In this document: positions 24,811 to 37,621 of the stretch, one piece after another
Layout: each line of letters begins with the position of its first letter
Position numbering within the stretch: the stretch's first letter is position 1
Assembly: GCA_000310025.1 (NCBI GenBank)
Contig: FN648236.1
Location: 155,984-219,983 of the forward strand
Origin: Ectocarpus siliculosus
Taxonomy: Eukaryota; Sar; Phaeophyceae; Ectocarpales; Ectocarpaceae
Direction of reading: 5' to 3'
Length of the DNA stretch: 64,000 bases
Notes under the pieces: generated by a model
Told to the model about the DNA's origin: nothing
The model's database searches: none
Seen by the model: only the letters and a program-made list of their open reading frames with translations
Position numbers and translations under genes: made by a program

Positions 24811-27293
24811 TCATTCTCATACGTCTTGTCCTGCGGGCTTGGGACTAAACGAACCCCCCAAGGGTTAGTTCATCCACACTTGTGTCAGCCCTGTTTTATC
24901 CACGTTATTTCACCCCAATCCCGTCCCGAGTGAAACGACTGTACCCATTACTGTCATTGTGCAACGAGCCACCGAGGTGCATGCGACATGTCCTGTGAAG
25001 TAATCGCGAGAGCACCTCAGCAGCCGTGTGCTTCCCTCGCGCGGTTGTCGTTGTTTCTCCTTCGGCAGGAAAAAATGGAGGCGAGGATGAACGACGGCAC
25101 GCTACACCCCAGCACCTGACCTTCAACCCTATCACGAGTCGTAGCTTCAGGCATTTCGCCTCGAATGATACACCGGCCGGTTTGCGGTTGGTGTTTGATT
25201 GAAACTGCCTTGATATGTCGAGGGAAGACTCTTGTATGCAACAGCAGAACCTTGTGACCGCCACTGGCTGGTTCTGGCCGTCGCATGCTATTTGGGGCTG
25301 AAGTGGGACGACTGAGCTCTTAGGAGAATGGGTTGTTTCTCAGTTTGGATCATAAAGAGGAGCTTTAGGCGGCTGCCCGAGCTTGAAGATAAATCTTCCG
25401 ACGGAGAGCTGCACGTCTGTAAATTCTAAAGTTCATCATTTTCGGTGCGACGCGAGTTCTACACCAGGAGGGCCTCGCGAACGCAAGGTATAGCTCCTGC
25501 GGAATGTTATTGTCCGGCCAACGACTACGACGAAACTTGTCGCAGGAAGGACGTATCATCGCTTGAGAACGTGTGTATCCTTGCTGGCGGGATGTTGATG
25601 GTGGTGATGAACTGGTGTCCAGACGGGACGAACACTCGGAATCAACATACCCATGAATGATGCATCGATGTCAATGCTGCAAACATGCCATGGTTCCTCG
25701 GCTGCGGATTTTGAAAACACAAACACGTCTGCCATGATTGCCGGGAATTTTCGTCACCCCTGCTTGCCTAAACCTCGGTCCCCGACAGAACCAACAGCAT
25801 CATCGACAGCGACTCTAACGCAAACAGTACCAAGACAGTAGCAACATCAAGACCAACCAACAACACGTGTAGTCATGAACGAGTTTGGCGATGAAGCTCG
25901 CGTACTTCGTTACATCTTCCATACAGGAATCCTATCCATATGCACTCCCTCAAACAGATTAAATTTCCGCAGAAAAATATAGGGAGGAAAACATGGGACC
26001 GATCAAATATTGTCTACATTGCGCTGGTCAAGGTTGCCACGTTACATCTCCACCTCCATACATGTACCCGAATCCTACCCATCGGTAGTCCCTCAAACAG
26101 AGTAGACTTCTCCCCCAAAAAATGTCGGTAGGAAAACATGGGGCCGATCAAATATGGGCTACTGCTGTACATTGCGCTGGTCAAGGTTGCCACCAGGCCT
26201 CTATCTGTTGTCTGTGGTGCGCCATCGGGAGTGCGGTTTGTGGTGCGGAAAGAACCCGGAGAGTTGGGGACGCTCGGGGTTGGGGTGTCGTCGTCAATAC
26301 TTGTACGCACGCTTGCTTGCGTTTGTGCGCACTTTCTGACGCGGGACACGCAAATCACGGCAAAGCAGGAATGAAATGAATTTGTGACATGTTTTGTTGC
26401 CCGACATCCCCGCCCACTCGTACTCAGGTATTGTGCAACAATGAGCAAAATGTTAGTGGCGGCCCCACGATAACTGATGTAACAGAAAGTCTATCCACGA
26501 TACTCGCGTCAGTTGGACTATCAAGTCAGCACGATGATAGGAGGTACGGCGCAGAGATCGACAAGGGATGTTAGACGACAATTTCGGAAATGCACCAAAC
26601 AACACATCAGCAAACAAAGATTCCCCACGAACCGGAAGAGCACTTCCCGCAAAGTGAACGGTGATACCAGTACGATGGGGACAAAGTGCGAATTGGGCTT
26701 GAGTACACTGCAGCATATTATATGTTTGATTTGATCTGTTTACAAAAGTTGGTACAGTATAGTAGACGAAACTGACGTCTACATCGTCCGCCGGACTATC
26801 GAGTAGTCCCGACACCCCGATGTCCTCCAGATATGGCAGTGATATCGTGCGGTTTCATCAGGTGAGATATATCCACGTAGGAGTCATGCTACAAGGTCTA
26901 TATCAATTTGCATCATGTATATCGTTACACTGACAAAACGCAAAATCCGAGTTTGGATCCTCTTTGTAGCGCATATCACGGGGCCAATTTCAAATTCGCA
27001 AACCGTGGTTGAGACTCTCAACGGCCAGCCGGTCCGTGCGCACATAGAGAACAACACAACAGGTAGTGGCATACGATGGAAAGAGCGTTTGGGGAGAGGG
27101 AGGGAGAGAGATCACACATCACAGAGAGACAGCTCGATGGGGGTTTCCAGGCAGGCTCTCGTGGCCACCGGGGGAGGGGGAGAACCGATGGTGGCAGAAA
27201 AAAAAAAAAACATGAACATGATATCATGTGCGTCCGGTCCGCATGGCTGCCACTCTCCCACCTGTCCCCGGTTGACCCACAAATAGCATCACC
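24811..27293. other. Intergenic region between the WDR62-like and CaMKII-AD/PDZ genes
   Basis: No coding pattern is recognised. The stretch holds the 3' flank of the WDR62-like gene, a pair of imperfect direct repeats (listed separately) and the upstream region of the next gene. A purine-rich run and an A11 tract lie at about 27070-27210, shortly before the start codon. Confidence 0.45.
25928..26193. repeat. Imperfect direct repeat of about 115 bp
   Basis: Copy 1 (25928-26040) and copy 2 (26071-26193) both begin AATCCTA(T/C)CCAT and continue through CCCTCAAACAG, GGAAAACATGGG(A/G)CCGATCAA, and end with CATTGCGCTGGTCAAGGTTG. The last 20 or so bases are identical. A 30-bp spacer separates them. 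No open frame runs through both copies, so this looks like a duplicated non-coding or transposon-derived piece. Confidence 0.8.
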
Positions 27294-30200
27294 ATGGAGC
27301 GCACCAGGATGGACACGAGCACGCTGGACCGCGTCAGCAGGCTGGCATCCAACGTGGGAGACGCCACGTCGATCCAGGTGTCGCTTGGAGCCCTGGAGTG
27401 GGACATCAAGCTTGTCGATGGCGATGTCCGTAAGTTGTTGTCCTGCCTGCAAGGCAAGCCAGGCGCACAGACCTACGCGGGCACCAGCAACGAGACCGAG
27501 CAGGGCAGGGCCTTCCTGAAGAAGCAGCTCGATGGGCTCATGGCCGAGAAAGCACAGTACAAGGAGAAGAGGCTGGCCCTCTTGCAGCTCCAGCAGGAGC
27601 TCCCCAACCTCGAGGAGGACGAGGAATACGCCGCAGGTGAGTGGGGTGTGGCATGCGCACGCATGCGGCGTGTTTCCGACTAAACTGCAGTAGGAGAGAG
27701 CTCTGCGCCTGCTGGCACTCCGGCATGCCCATCCCGTCGCCCAAGCTGTGAGAACGACCCTCTGGGCTCGACTAGGACGCACGCCTTGTCACGCACGGGG
27801 TATTACCGCGGCTGTACCTCCACCGCAGTTGCCGTGATTTTCAAATAAACCTAGCATACGTCACCCAAGCATGATTACGTACCCACAGATGTTCCCTCCC
27901 CGCCTTCCGGATCGGTCGATGTAGCATCTGCATATTGGTTTGAATTCCCGAGCAGGGATACCCTTCGATACAAAAGCCGGCTACACAAAGATGAGAGAGA
28001 GCCCCTAGCTTGTGCTGCTCTGCTTGGATCATGATTGCACGTGGTACACGCTGTCGTCCGCGGCGATTTCACAGAACAAAAAAAATGCGGGTTTTATGTT
28101 TGATGACGGGTGGTGATGACACATGGGGGTGTCATCTTCGGACCATTCCCTGTCAGAGGGCAGCAGAAAAAATACAAGTGGCGGCGGAAACATGAAACAC
28201 CTGCAATAGATATGGTTATGAGTTATGAACGCGCAACCTTCCAACGCGTTTTCTCCAAGCCCCTCCTCTCCCGTCACGCGCGAAGAAGCCTAACAACCCT
28301 CCCTCGCGCCTGACCGTCACCCTCCCGCTGAACCAGGAGCCCCAGAGCCCGAAGCCCCAGCCCCGCCGGCGGCACCAACGGAGGAGGAAGGTGAAGAGGA
28401 TGATGTGACGTTGGCACCAAGACCGTTTATCTACGCACGTGCTGCCCTCCCCCGGTGTTTCGAGATTTGCTAAGCAATTACCCACCCTTCCTCCTGGGGC
28501 GGACTGGACATGGTCAGACGTACACACGCCGTGTGTCAATCTCAAAGGGAGTACATGCTACGTAGCTGAAAAACACGAGAGATGATGTTCGATGATTTTT
28601 TTTGGTACGTGTTCGAGGTCTCCCGACGCTACGGGAGAGCGGCGGCGGAATGCGAGCATGTAGACTAAGTTTGAGAGCCGAGTGCCCGGATCCCAAAAAC
28701 GATACAGGAAATATCTGATAGAGCATTAGGAAACCGCTGTGGCGCTGGTTTTCGTACGCCATGAGCCTACCCGGGTGTACGAATCTACTGCTGTAGATAT
28801 CGGGCAAAGTACAGCGGTGCGACAGCACACACTCTTTGCTGTGGCCTATTCCGCTTGGAACCATGTTTGTGTGACCCTCACATCATGACGTTCGAAACCT
28901 CAAGGGACTCAAGGTGCTACGGACGTTATGGCGTCGGCCCGGGTGAATTGCTGTTCGAAGTACTGAGGCGCGAGATACTGCAATATTGAGGCCTATGCAT
29001 ATCATCATTGTGCCAATGGGGCTGAGAACAAGTTGTCAATTTACCGTTCGACCACGCGAGAATGGTGTCAAACGAGGGTCGGACCAGTACAATGCACTTG
29101 TGTTGATGATGCCCCCTCTGATGGGGCCGTTCTATGCACATACTTTGTCTCCCATCCTGTACATGCCATGGGAAATTGGGTTTTCACCTACGCAGCGGTT
29201 GTTCCATTCTTCCATCCCTGAAACTCGTGGCCTGGCTTGTGAAGCCAAGCTTGAAACTGGCGATGTACTTCGTGCGATATCCTGTGCATAGAAGCGATGA
29301 AAGCTGACCGATCACCGAATTAATCTATAATAATTTGACGCCCCGCCTCATTTGTGTCTTCTAACCCCCACAGCAGTTCAGTATAACACGTTACATACAA
29401 GTATAGTGTAGAAATTGTGGACAAATCGTTGGAAATTCATTACTGCAGTGTGCGGGGGGCGAAAAACGGTTGTTCACGCCGCGTGGCGATTGGCCTTTTG
29501 ACACTGGAACGCTTTCCTTCGCTTCGATATTTCCCGTCGCTCCCTGCCGTAGACAAGGCGGCCGTCGCCGCCACCACCGTCGTGTGGAAGGACACAGTGA
29601 CTAGCGGCACCTACGATGCCCCCAAGAAGACGGCGGCTCTCTACGCCGAGGACGGCGTTCTCTGGGGAACGGTCTCGGAGGAGGTCCGCGACACCCCTGA
29701 GCAGATCTACGCATACTTCGTGAGTCGTTGGTCTTCATCGTTGTCGTTGGTGGCGGTGTTGGTGGTGTTGCCGTCGTCATTGTGATCGCCATTGTTGTGT
29801 TTGTTGTCGCAGGTGGTTGTTGACGCACGCCGAGAGCCGTTCCGATCTCATCTAGCGTTTTTTTGCTAGTTTAGGTGCTTTTTTATTTTGGGCGTCCTTG
29901 CGCTACGCGCTCTCAAGAGGTTGCCACCAACCACGTCGCTCCGCCCTCCTTCTTGTCGTTTTCCTGAACCCCCGCTCCATTCGTACAATATTAATGTTCC
30001 GTCCCCCAAGACTGCAGATATTTCAGCAACATTAACCGAACCAAGATGGAACACAACAACCCTATTACGTCCCCCCAAGACTGACAAATTCTTAAGTGAC
30101 CCAAAACAAGATGGACAAAAAGACAAGAACAGTAAATCCCCCAAGACAAAAAAATATCTAAACATTCACACAAGATGAACCAAACAACCCACCGTCTGTT

Positions 30201-33200
30201 TTATCCTCCCCCCCCCAGGACTACTTCGCCCGTCTCCCCGAGCTCCGCCTGGTGGAGTACACCCCCGTGGCGGTGCGCGTGTACGGCGACTTCGCGGTCC
30301 AGGCCGGCACGTACACGTTCGCGTTCCAGGGGGCGGACGGGGCGACCGTGGAGAAGAGGGCGCGGTTCAGCTTCACGTTCAGGAGGGACCACCCGGAAAG
30401 CCCCACCCCGTGGACGATCGTCGAGCACCACTCGTCGTCCATGCCCAACGCGCCGGCGGGGCTCAAGCGCGTGAGTGTGGTGGCGACGCGCCTCGGAGTC
30501 AGGCAGTTGTGGTGGTCGAGGTGACGTTATGTGTCGGTCGTTGCTGCTGCGGCGACACGGGTTGATTTTTGTGTTCTGGTCCCATTTTTATTTTTGAGAC
30601 TAGACGATTTTTTGTTTGTTGTCGAGACAACAATACCACAATTTATTCTCTGGCCGACTCGGCAGTCTTGGCTCACCTTTCGGCGTACCATGTTGGAAGC
30701 ACAGAACGGGGTCATGTGTAGGAGGAAATTCTCCGCCGTTCCTCCTGCGGCGCTTGCCCCCAAGGTTTATGCGCGAGAAGGGTTGATGATGCGGCCGTCC
30801 CTTCTTTGCCTTGTTGTGCGTGTACTCACGGCCATCTGATCGACCCGGCCTCCCCTCAACCGCGCCGCTGATACCTCAGGTCGGACCGAACGCGGAGCTC
30901 GTGAAGGTGACGCCGAAGGAGCTCGAGGTCACTCCCGGTAGGTGTAGCTGTTGCTGCCAAACTGCCTTATGCTGCTGCTTTTTGTGCTTTCCGCCGCTGC
31001 ATTGTTTCTGCGTATGCTGCTACCGCTGCTACTTTTGATGTCAAAAGGCCACTTTTTAACACGACAGCCCTCGGTCTGAACGTGGCATCTAGGCCCCGCA
31101 GGACTTAAGTCTCCCGGATCGAGATCTCAACTTCCCCCCGCCCCCCCCCTTCGCGTGTGTTTTTTTTTTTTTTCGATGGGGCAGAAATGAAGGCCGGGTC
31201 GGAAACGACGATCGTGTGGAAGGACACGGTCACCCTTGGCACCGAGGATGCCCCCAAAAAAACGTCGGCTCTCTACCCCGAGGACGCCGTGCTGTGGGGA
31301 ACGGTCTCGGAGGAGGTCCGCGAGACGCCGGAACAGATCTACGACTACTTCGTGAGTCACCGCCGCCGCCGTCTTTATTGTCGTTGAAATTGTTGATGTG
31401 GTTGTGTTTGTTCGTTGTTGTTGCTGTGTAGCTTGTAGTTGTGAACTGTTGCTGTAGCTGTCGCTGTGGCTGCCGTTTCGGTGATTGTTGTTGTTGCCGT
31501 CGTCGGCTACTTGTTTTCTCCCGCCAATCTGGAAGCTCATCCACCCGGCGTCACGCCCGCTCCCCCCTCTGACTTCCCTGCCACCAAACGGAAAAAACAT
31601 CAGGACTTCTTCGCTAGGCTCCCGAAGCTGAGGCTGGTGGAGTACAGCCCGGCGCCCGCCCGCGTGTACGGCCAGTTCGCCGTACAGGCCGGCACGTACA
31701 CGTTCGCCTGGCAGGGGAACGACGACGAGACCGTCGAGAAGCGGGCGCGGTTCAGCTTCACGTTCAGGAGGGACCACCCGGAGAGCCCCACCCCGTGGAC
31801 GATCGTCGAGCACCACTCGTCGTCCATGCCCAGCGCGCCGGCGGGGCTCAAGCGCGTGAGTTTAGAGGAAGCTCAAGTAGGACTGGATAAGAGGAAGGTT
31901 GACCCGCCAGTGGTTATATAGCCCCACCGTGGGACTTTGCATCCGACATGCACCGCGGTTCAGCACCCTACCAATCTCGCCGCGTTTCATCACCCCCCCG
32001 TCACTGTGAGGTCGTTTCCTGTTGCCTCACTGCTCGTGAGTACTCTGTACAGTGGTGTTGCCGTTCCTTTCTCGACCTTCCCTTTCCCCCCCCAAGCAAC
32101 CCTCGTAACCAGACACAGTTCAAACTAGCCCATCCCAAACCCGGCCTAGCTCATCGTGCATCCCCGAAACCTTCGTGTGCTGAAACGCAGGTCGAGAACG
32201 ACCCCGCCGCCGTCATGGACGAGGTTGTCGTCGAAGACGCCCCCGCCGTCGTTGCCGCCGAAGAGCCCGCTGTCGTTGCCGACGAGCCCGCCGCCGAAGC
32301 GGAACCAGACGTCGTTGAGAAGGAGGCGCCGGCGGCGGAAGAACCGGCTTCGGAGGAGGCGGAAGAGGTGCCCGACTTCTCCGTCGTGCCCGACGAGGAG
32401 GTGAGAAGATTTTTCGTTTACGTTTTTATTTATTTATTTTTTTTACAATTGTGAACCCTTTTGGGTAGTTGGCTTCGTGCGTAATTTTTTGTTTTCATAC
32501 CTAAGTGTCTACCTTTTTGGGTGTAGTTGGCCCGTGTGACCACGGAAGGCGTCTGCGTAAGGTTAAGCCCGGTACACGGGTGCTGTAAGGTGCTGAGCAG
32601 GACCCGGAACGGTTTTTATCGTGACGACCGAAAACAAAATTTTTGTGGAGATCCCGCGTCATCAAGGGTATATTCTCCCCAACCTCTTGGAGGGCGATTC
32701 CCTATTGTGGCACACGTGATTTTTGTTGTGCTTCAGCCACACGTCCAAACCTCAAGACCCACTCGTAACAGAGAACGATATTGCCTAGTACCCTCGGAAG
32801 GCGCGACATTCGGCTTCCAATTTCGTAGCTTCCTTGTCAGCCGTGAACGTTTGAATCCCGCGACGTTTTTGGCACCGAATCGACCACGAACCCTTCCCCT
32901 CCCGCTCATTGTGCCGCTTCGGGTTGTTCACCGATATGGTGTTTCGCGTGTTGTTCGGCAGCCATTCGTACCTCCCACTCACCCGGTGGACGTAACGATA
33001 ACCGTGGGTTCGAACGGGTTGGGAGTCATCCTTGGGGAAGAGAAGGAAGGCACCCGCTGGACCGTAAAGGGTTTCCGAAACATGCCAGACGGCGACAAGG
33101 GCCCCGCGGAGGTGTGGTATTTTGTAGAGCGGGGGGGGGGGGGGGGGGGGGGGGGGGGNNNNNNNNNNNNNNNNNNNNNNNNNNNNNNNNNNNNNNNNNN

Positions 33201-33826
33201 NNNNNNNNNNNNNNNNNNNNNNNNNNNNNNNNNNNNNNNNNNNNNNNNNNNNNNNNNNGAAGGGAGGGGGGGGGGGGGGGGGGGGGGGGTGTACTCATAG
33301 TCGTGCATGCCGTAGTCGTTTGACCATTGACCTCGCATCCCTACAAAGCCGGGGTTGTCGTTTGGGATGGGAGGGAGGGTTTTATCTGATTGTTTTTTGT
33401 TCTCCTGCCGTGTCGTTTTTTGTTGTGTCGTCGAGTTTTCTGTCGTTCGTTGTTGTGGCGCTTTTTTTCTCTGCTGTGGTCGCTCGTCTGTTTTGCTTGG
33501 CCCATTTACATGGTTTCGTGTGAACTACGATGATGCTGTGCTTGGCATACACATGTGTTTCCGTGCTAACGATGCCGATGACAGCAGTGAAGATGTACTT
33601 TTCTCGTAAACGATGATCGTATTGATGTGCTAAAGCTCATTTTGCATGCCACTACACGTTCGTCTGTCTTTTCGCTCCCCAGGTGGCTGGCGTTGAGGTC
33701 GGGGACACGCTGCAGAAGCTCGAGGGGGTCATCCTTGGATCCTACAAGGAAGGGATGGCCATGTTTAAGAAGCAGACGGGCTCCTTCTCCCTCACGATTC
33801 TCCGTCAGGACGAAATCACCATCTAA
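27294..33826 (+). CDS. Tandem iota-carbonic-anhydrase-like (CaMKII-AD/SgcJ-EcaC) protein with C-terminal PDZ-like domain
   Basis: Exons: 27294-27635, possibly one acidic exon from 28348, 29558-29719, 30219-30470, 30880-30937, 31185-31351, 31604-31855, 32191-32400, 32962-33111, 33683-33826; phases agree. Start ATG at 27294, stop TAA at 33824. The N-terminal exon (114 residues) is helical and unrecognised, with no evident signal peptide. Two copies of one domain follow. Each has VWKDTVT.GT.DAPKK, LW GTVSEEVR.TPEQIY.YF, GTYTF, RARFSFTFRRDHPES and WTIVEHHSSSMP. That is the SgcJ/EcaC and CaMKII-association fold; within it, algal LCIP63-type proteins with HHSSxMP are iota-class carbonic anhydrases (CO2/bicarbonate interconversion). 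Then come an Ala/Glu/Pro acidic linker (70 residues) and a PDZ-like domain (GLGVILGEEKEG, VAGVEVGDTLQKLEGV, FSLTILR). Carbonic anhydrase activity is inferred; joining the first exon to the rest is less certain. Confidence 0.8.
33159..33258. other. Assembly gap of 100 N flanked by poly-G
   Basis: Exactly 100 N, preceded by a G28 run (33131-33158) and followed by a G-rich run to about 33289. It lies inside the last intron (33112-33682) of the CaMKII-AD/PDZ gene, so coding sequence is probably not lost, but the true intron length is unknown. Confidence 0.98.
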
Positions 33827-36800
33827 ATCTAAATACGTAGATCTGGAGTGTAACCGTCCATACGATAGACATGCCTGCCTGTTTTTTCTCGGCCAGAGGG
33901 AACAAAAAAATGTCCTCGAGCCGTTGGATCGTACAGCAGGATAGTACGGCCCGATCAGACTAGGCGTATGTCGATGTTCGCGAACACCACGGGGGGCGAT
34001 ACGTTCGGGTGTGTGCACGGTCCTAGTCGGTCGATGTGACGGAGCCCCTTAACAAACGTGCGCCGGGTGATGAGCAAGGGCTTTATTCTGTCGCGGTTCT
34101 ACTAGGCTGTGGGTGGATGTGGAGAGAGCGACCAAATTTTGACAAGATTACTTCCGCGCATGGTCGGTGGGCTTCCGTCGAGTGGGGGGAGACTGTATGT
34201 CCCAATGAAAAGCAAATTAGCGAGCTGCTGGCAAGGCCATTTGAGTTTCCGTTGAAAGCTATCTGTGGAGCAGACGTTGGTAGGCGGACAGGCGAATGCG
34301 CCGCGTACGTACCATAAGTAAATAAACGCCATGGACGGTGCGTTTCATTGAAAGAGCGGGATTCTACCGGTAGAGAGGTGCAAGGGGGTGTTGGAAAGAC
34401 GGCGTTCCGGGTCGAGAGGAAGGTGGCTTGTTTTCTGTGAATCGCGTCTTGCGTGTCACAATGCCATGGGTGGCGCATCTCCAGGGGGGACATGACATGG
34501 GCGGGGTACACTGATAGGTTTTTAACTGTTACCCACGTAGGGTGTGTTGTTTCCGCGGACGTGTTCCACGAAAGGGGACCGATTTTTTTTGGAGAAGGAT
34601 CGGTTTGGGAGCGCAGGAGGGGGTGGGGGTGGCACCTATAAAGTGGCATGTACCACACAACCGAGAGAGACCGCTGGATTCCCATTTCGTGCCTTGATCT
34701 GGTTCGGCTTTTAGGCTGGTCGTACACACGCGGCATCGTCTCGGATTATTCCTTTAACATGCGGCGCAGGCACATGGATGCCGGGATGTTTTTTTTTGGT
34801 GCACCGGCCCCACAGGAGGCAGCAGCAGGGTGGCAAAACGAGATTTCCCGATTTGTTTTTCGGAAGGGCCCGGCACTTGATGGTCGTACGTGTTGTTGTG
34901 ATTTTGTTTGGGAGGGGGGGTCTGCTTTTGCCTTACTTCCTAGACCATTGGCTACATGTCAGTTGAGACGGCCCGGCTGGCTCGTGGTCCGTTTTCCTAG
35001 TAGAGAAAATCCCAACGTTTGAGTGCTCCCCAGCAGTGAATTTTTGTTGTGTTCTCAACGGATGTTGGCTGGTTGTTGTGTTTTGTTCTGCATCGTGCTT
35101 GTACCTTACCTGTTCTGCCCCCTGTGTCTGGAGAGACGGGCCAGGATGTTTTGTTGAACGTGAGTAGTCGGTTCTCCCAATGCTGTTGCTCTTTGGGCGC
35201 TGCTGCTGTGCCAAGAACCGATTGAGGATGCTCTTTTTCTTTGGCCAGGATGATGGAGATGGTGGGTGCGGGAGTCTTCAGGCAACAATAAAGAAAAAAT
35301 CATGTAACATACTACTAACCCACCGCGTGCACACCTCTGAGGATCGGGTACAAGTGCCACACGAGCGTTTCAGGAAAAGAAAAATACCCGTAAATGTATC
35401 TCGCGGGCGAGAGGATCGCCGTGGGAGTGCACCACCGAAACGGGAAAGACCCGGACTCGTTTACGGGGATCTTTTGCGGGTTATTGCGGCGACGGCCGTA
35501 AGTGTGCACATCCTTCTACACCTTGCCCGTTCTTACACGCAAGGTGCTGATTTACTTGTAGCTCTTTATCACAACCAACCATCGGTCACAGCTGAGACCT
35601 GCCTACTCCATGGCCTTGCCCATTCACAGCACGGGTTACTACGTCGAAGAGTTCCTCTTCGGCGACAAGAAAAAAACCGGGAAACCGCAAGACAAGCGCG
35701 CTCGATACAGAGCTTTGTGGAAGAAGGGCCTGGAGAAATGTAGAGGAAAGGGCCGCACCAACTGCACCATCAGTGTCTCAGCCTAATGTCATTGGGATGG
35801 ACAAATAAGGGGTGACGTTATGTACATCTCTAGTCACATGCTCCGTCCCACGAGCAACAGTGTCGATGCCATGGAGAATCGTCTCAACTGCTAATGAAAA
35901 TGAACGAGAGAATCGGCGGGCGTTCCCCCAGACAACACAGCAATATGCATATGTAGCACTGTTGAGTTTCTAAACGCTTCGTAACCAACAACGCCAGTAA
36001 GAAGGACTACGCCATCGCTGAGTTCGATGATGGATGGTGACATCGCAGTACGGCTCACAGGAGACGGCGTTAGCCGTGCACAATACGCCCGCATGCATCT
36101 ACCGAATTTTCCAAGCACGAAACACTACGCACACGTTCACCCATCGCCAATGAATTTCCTGGACTCGTGTCTATGGACGAGACGTGACTTGTTTCTGTAG
36201 CCGCAAAATATACACACACGCTTGTAACGCCTGGGTACCTACAAAAGTCGCCATCAGAAAGCGTGGCGCCTCGTTGTTACCTTTCAAAATTTTCTCAACA
36301 TTGCCTTGCTCGCACATCGAGCACCGAGGCAAGCACGGAGAGGAAGCTTCACTCGTGTGCGCCCGAAAAGCGTTGCTTCGCACAACACAACCCCAGCTGT
36401 GGTGCTGGCAGCAGTCACACACAGACAGCTGCTCCGCTCAAAAACAACCCACAACAGCACTCATGCAGCAACACCCACACCGCGGGGCACACACGACGAA
36501 TTACAAAAAGAACGAATGCAAACGCTTTCGTCGCCCAGAGAAACGGCGGCCATCTGCAGCCGTTCACCGTAAAAACGAGCAAAAAAACAATCAGGGCTGC
36601 CATACAATACATGTTCAAAAAATTCCAAGGTCGTCGGGTGTAAACCTTAAACGTGTCGGGCTAGCACGACTGACTCTCGCTCTAGGCCCATCCCCTTTGT
36701 CGACAAGCGAGCAGGACACGGCAGCAAGCGCTACCACAAAGCGAAACTCGTGTGCACTGGTACCGCATCTCCGAAGTCGCCCTCTCGGGCCGGGGTCCCG

Positions 36801-37621
36801 ACATCTACAAACGTTTTTCGCGCATCTATGTACAAATTGAAACGTTGCGCAGGATAGACCCCATTTCACAGTGGTGCATCAGATAATGAAACGATGAATA
36901 ATTATCCGATTGGTGCACATCGCCGATTGGAAAAGCTTCTCGACGACACACGCTCCTTCCCCACAACGCGCATAAAACCAGACGTTCCACGGGCATACCC
37001 AAGTGGAAACAAATTAGGAACCCCCGTCCCCTTGCAGACAGCGTCCCCAACATCCCACACGTACGAACCCAGCATCGGTTCCCGCCCTCGCCCACCCACG
37101 CACACCCTCCCTTAAAAACACGGACAATAGTCATTCTTTAGTCGGCTACGTTTCGCAAGATCTGTCGCGTCTGCGCCATCGCCGCCTGGGTCGTTGTTTA
37201 GCACCGGGGTAGCGCGGGACAGCCGGCAGGGGGGTTCGGGGTAGAGTGGGGTGCGGTGGGCTTGGGGGTCGCCAATAAAACGGGAGGTGTACAACAAGTG
37301 TTTTCTATTCCTGCGAGCCACGCTAGACGATCAGAATTAGGGTGTTAGACCGACTTCACCAACATAGCCCACTCTACGGCAAGCGCGCCTGTATCTTCGA
37401 TGGATGTTACTGGCCACCTTCCCCGTTTGTGGATTTTGTCGCGTGGGAAGCGCCTTTTCGATGGCCAATTAGATGGTATGGAATGAAAAATTTCGAAAAA
37501 ACGCGTAACGGGGCGACAACAGGTGCACATCACCTCGCCATACAACAACGCCGCCCTCGTGGGGCAGCCACGAACGAGGAAAATCTTCCTGGTGTTCTTG
37601 TTTCTTATTTTCTTATTCTGA
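33827..37621. other. Region between convergent genes, nothing recognised
   Basis: The flanking genes converge here, so both 3' UTRs should lie inside. Open frames of up to about 220 codons exist (for example plus strand 34648-35022 and 36184-36840), but none shows domain motifs, plausible splice partners or a consistent composition. I see no transposon or RNA gene. Confidence 0.4.

Noticed and set aside
27018-27782. Minus-strand open frame of 254 codons
   Set aside because: Opposite the first exon of the CaMKII-AD/PDZ gene; Leu-rich because of the GC-rich Glu/Leu/Lys codons on the other strand, with no motif of its own.
33026-33338. Poly-Pro or poly-Gly proteins running through the N gap
   Set aside because: Produced by translation of poly-G/poly-C and N bases; not real.
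36184-36840. Plus-strand open frame of 218 codons
   Set aside because: Starts without context, has no domain-like pattern or neighbouring exon, and overlaps similarly long frames on both strands; likely chance.
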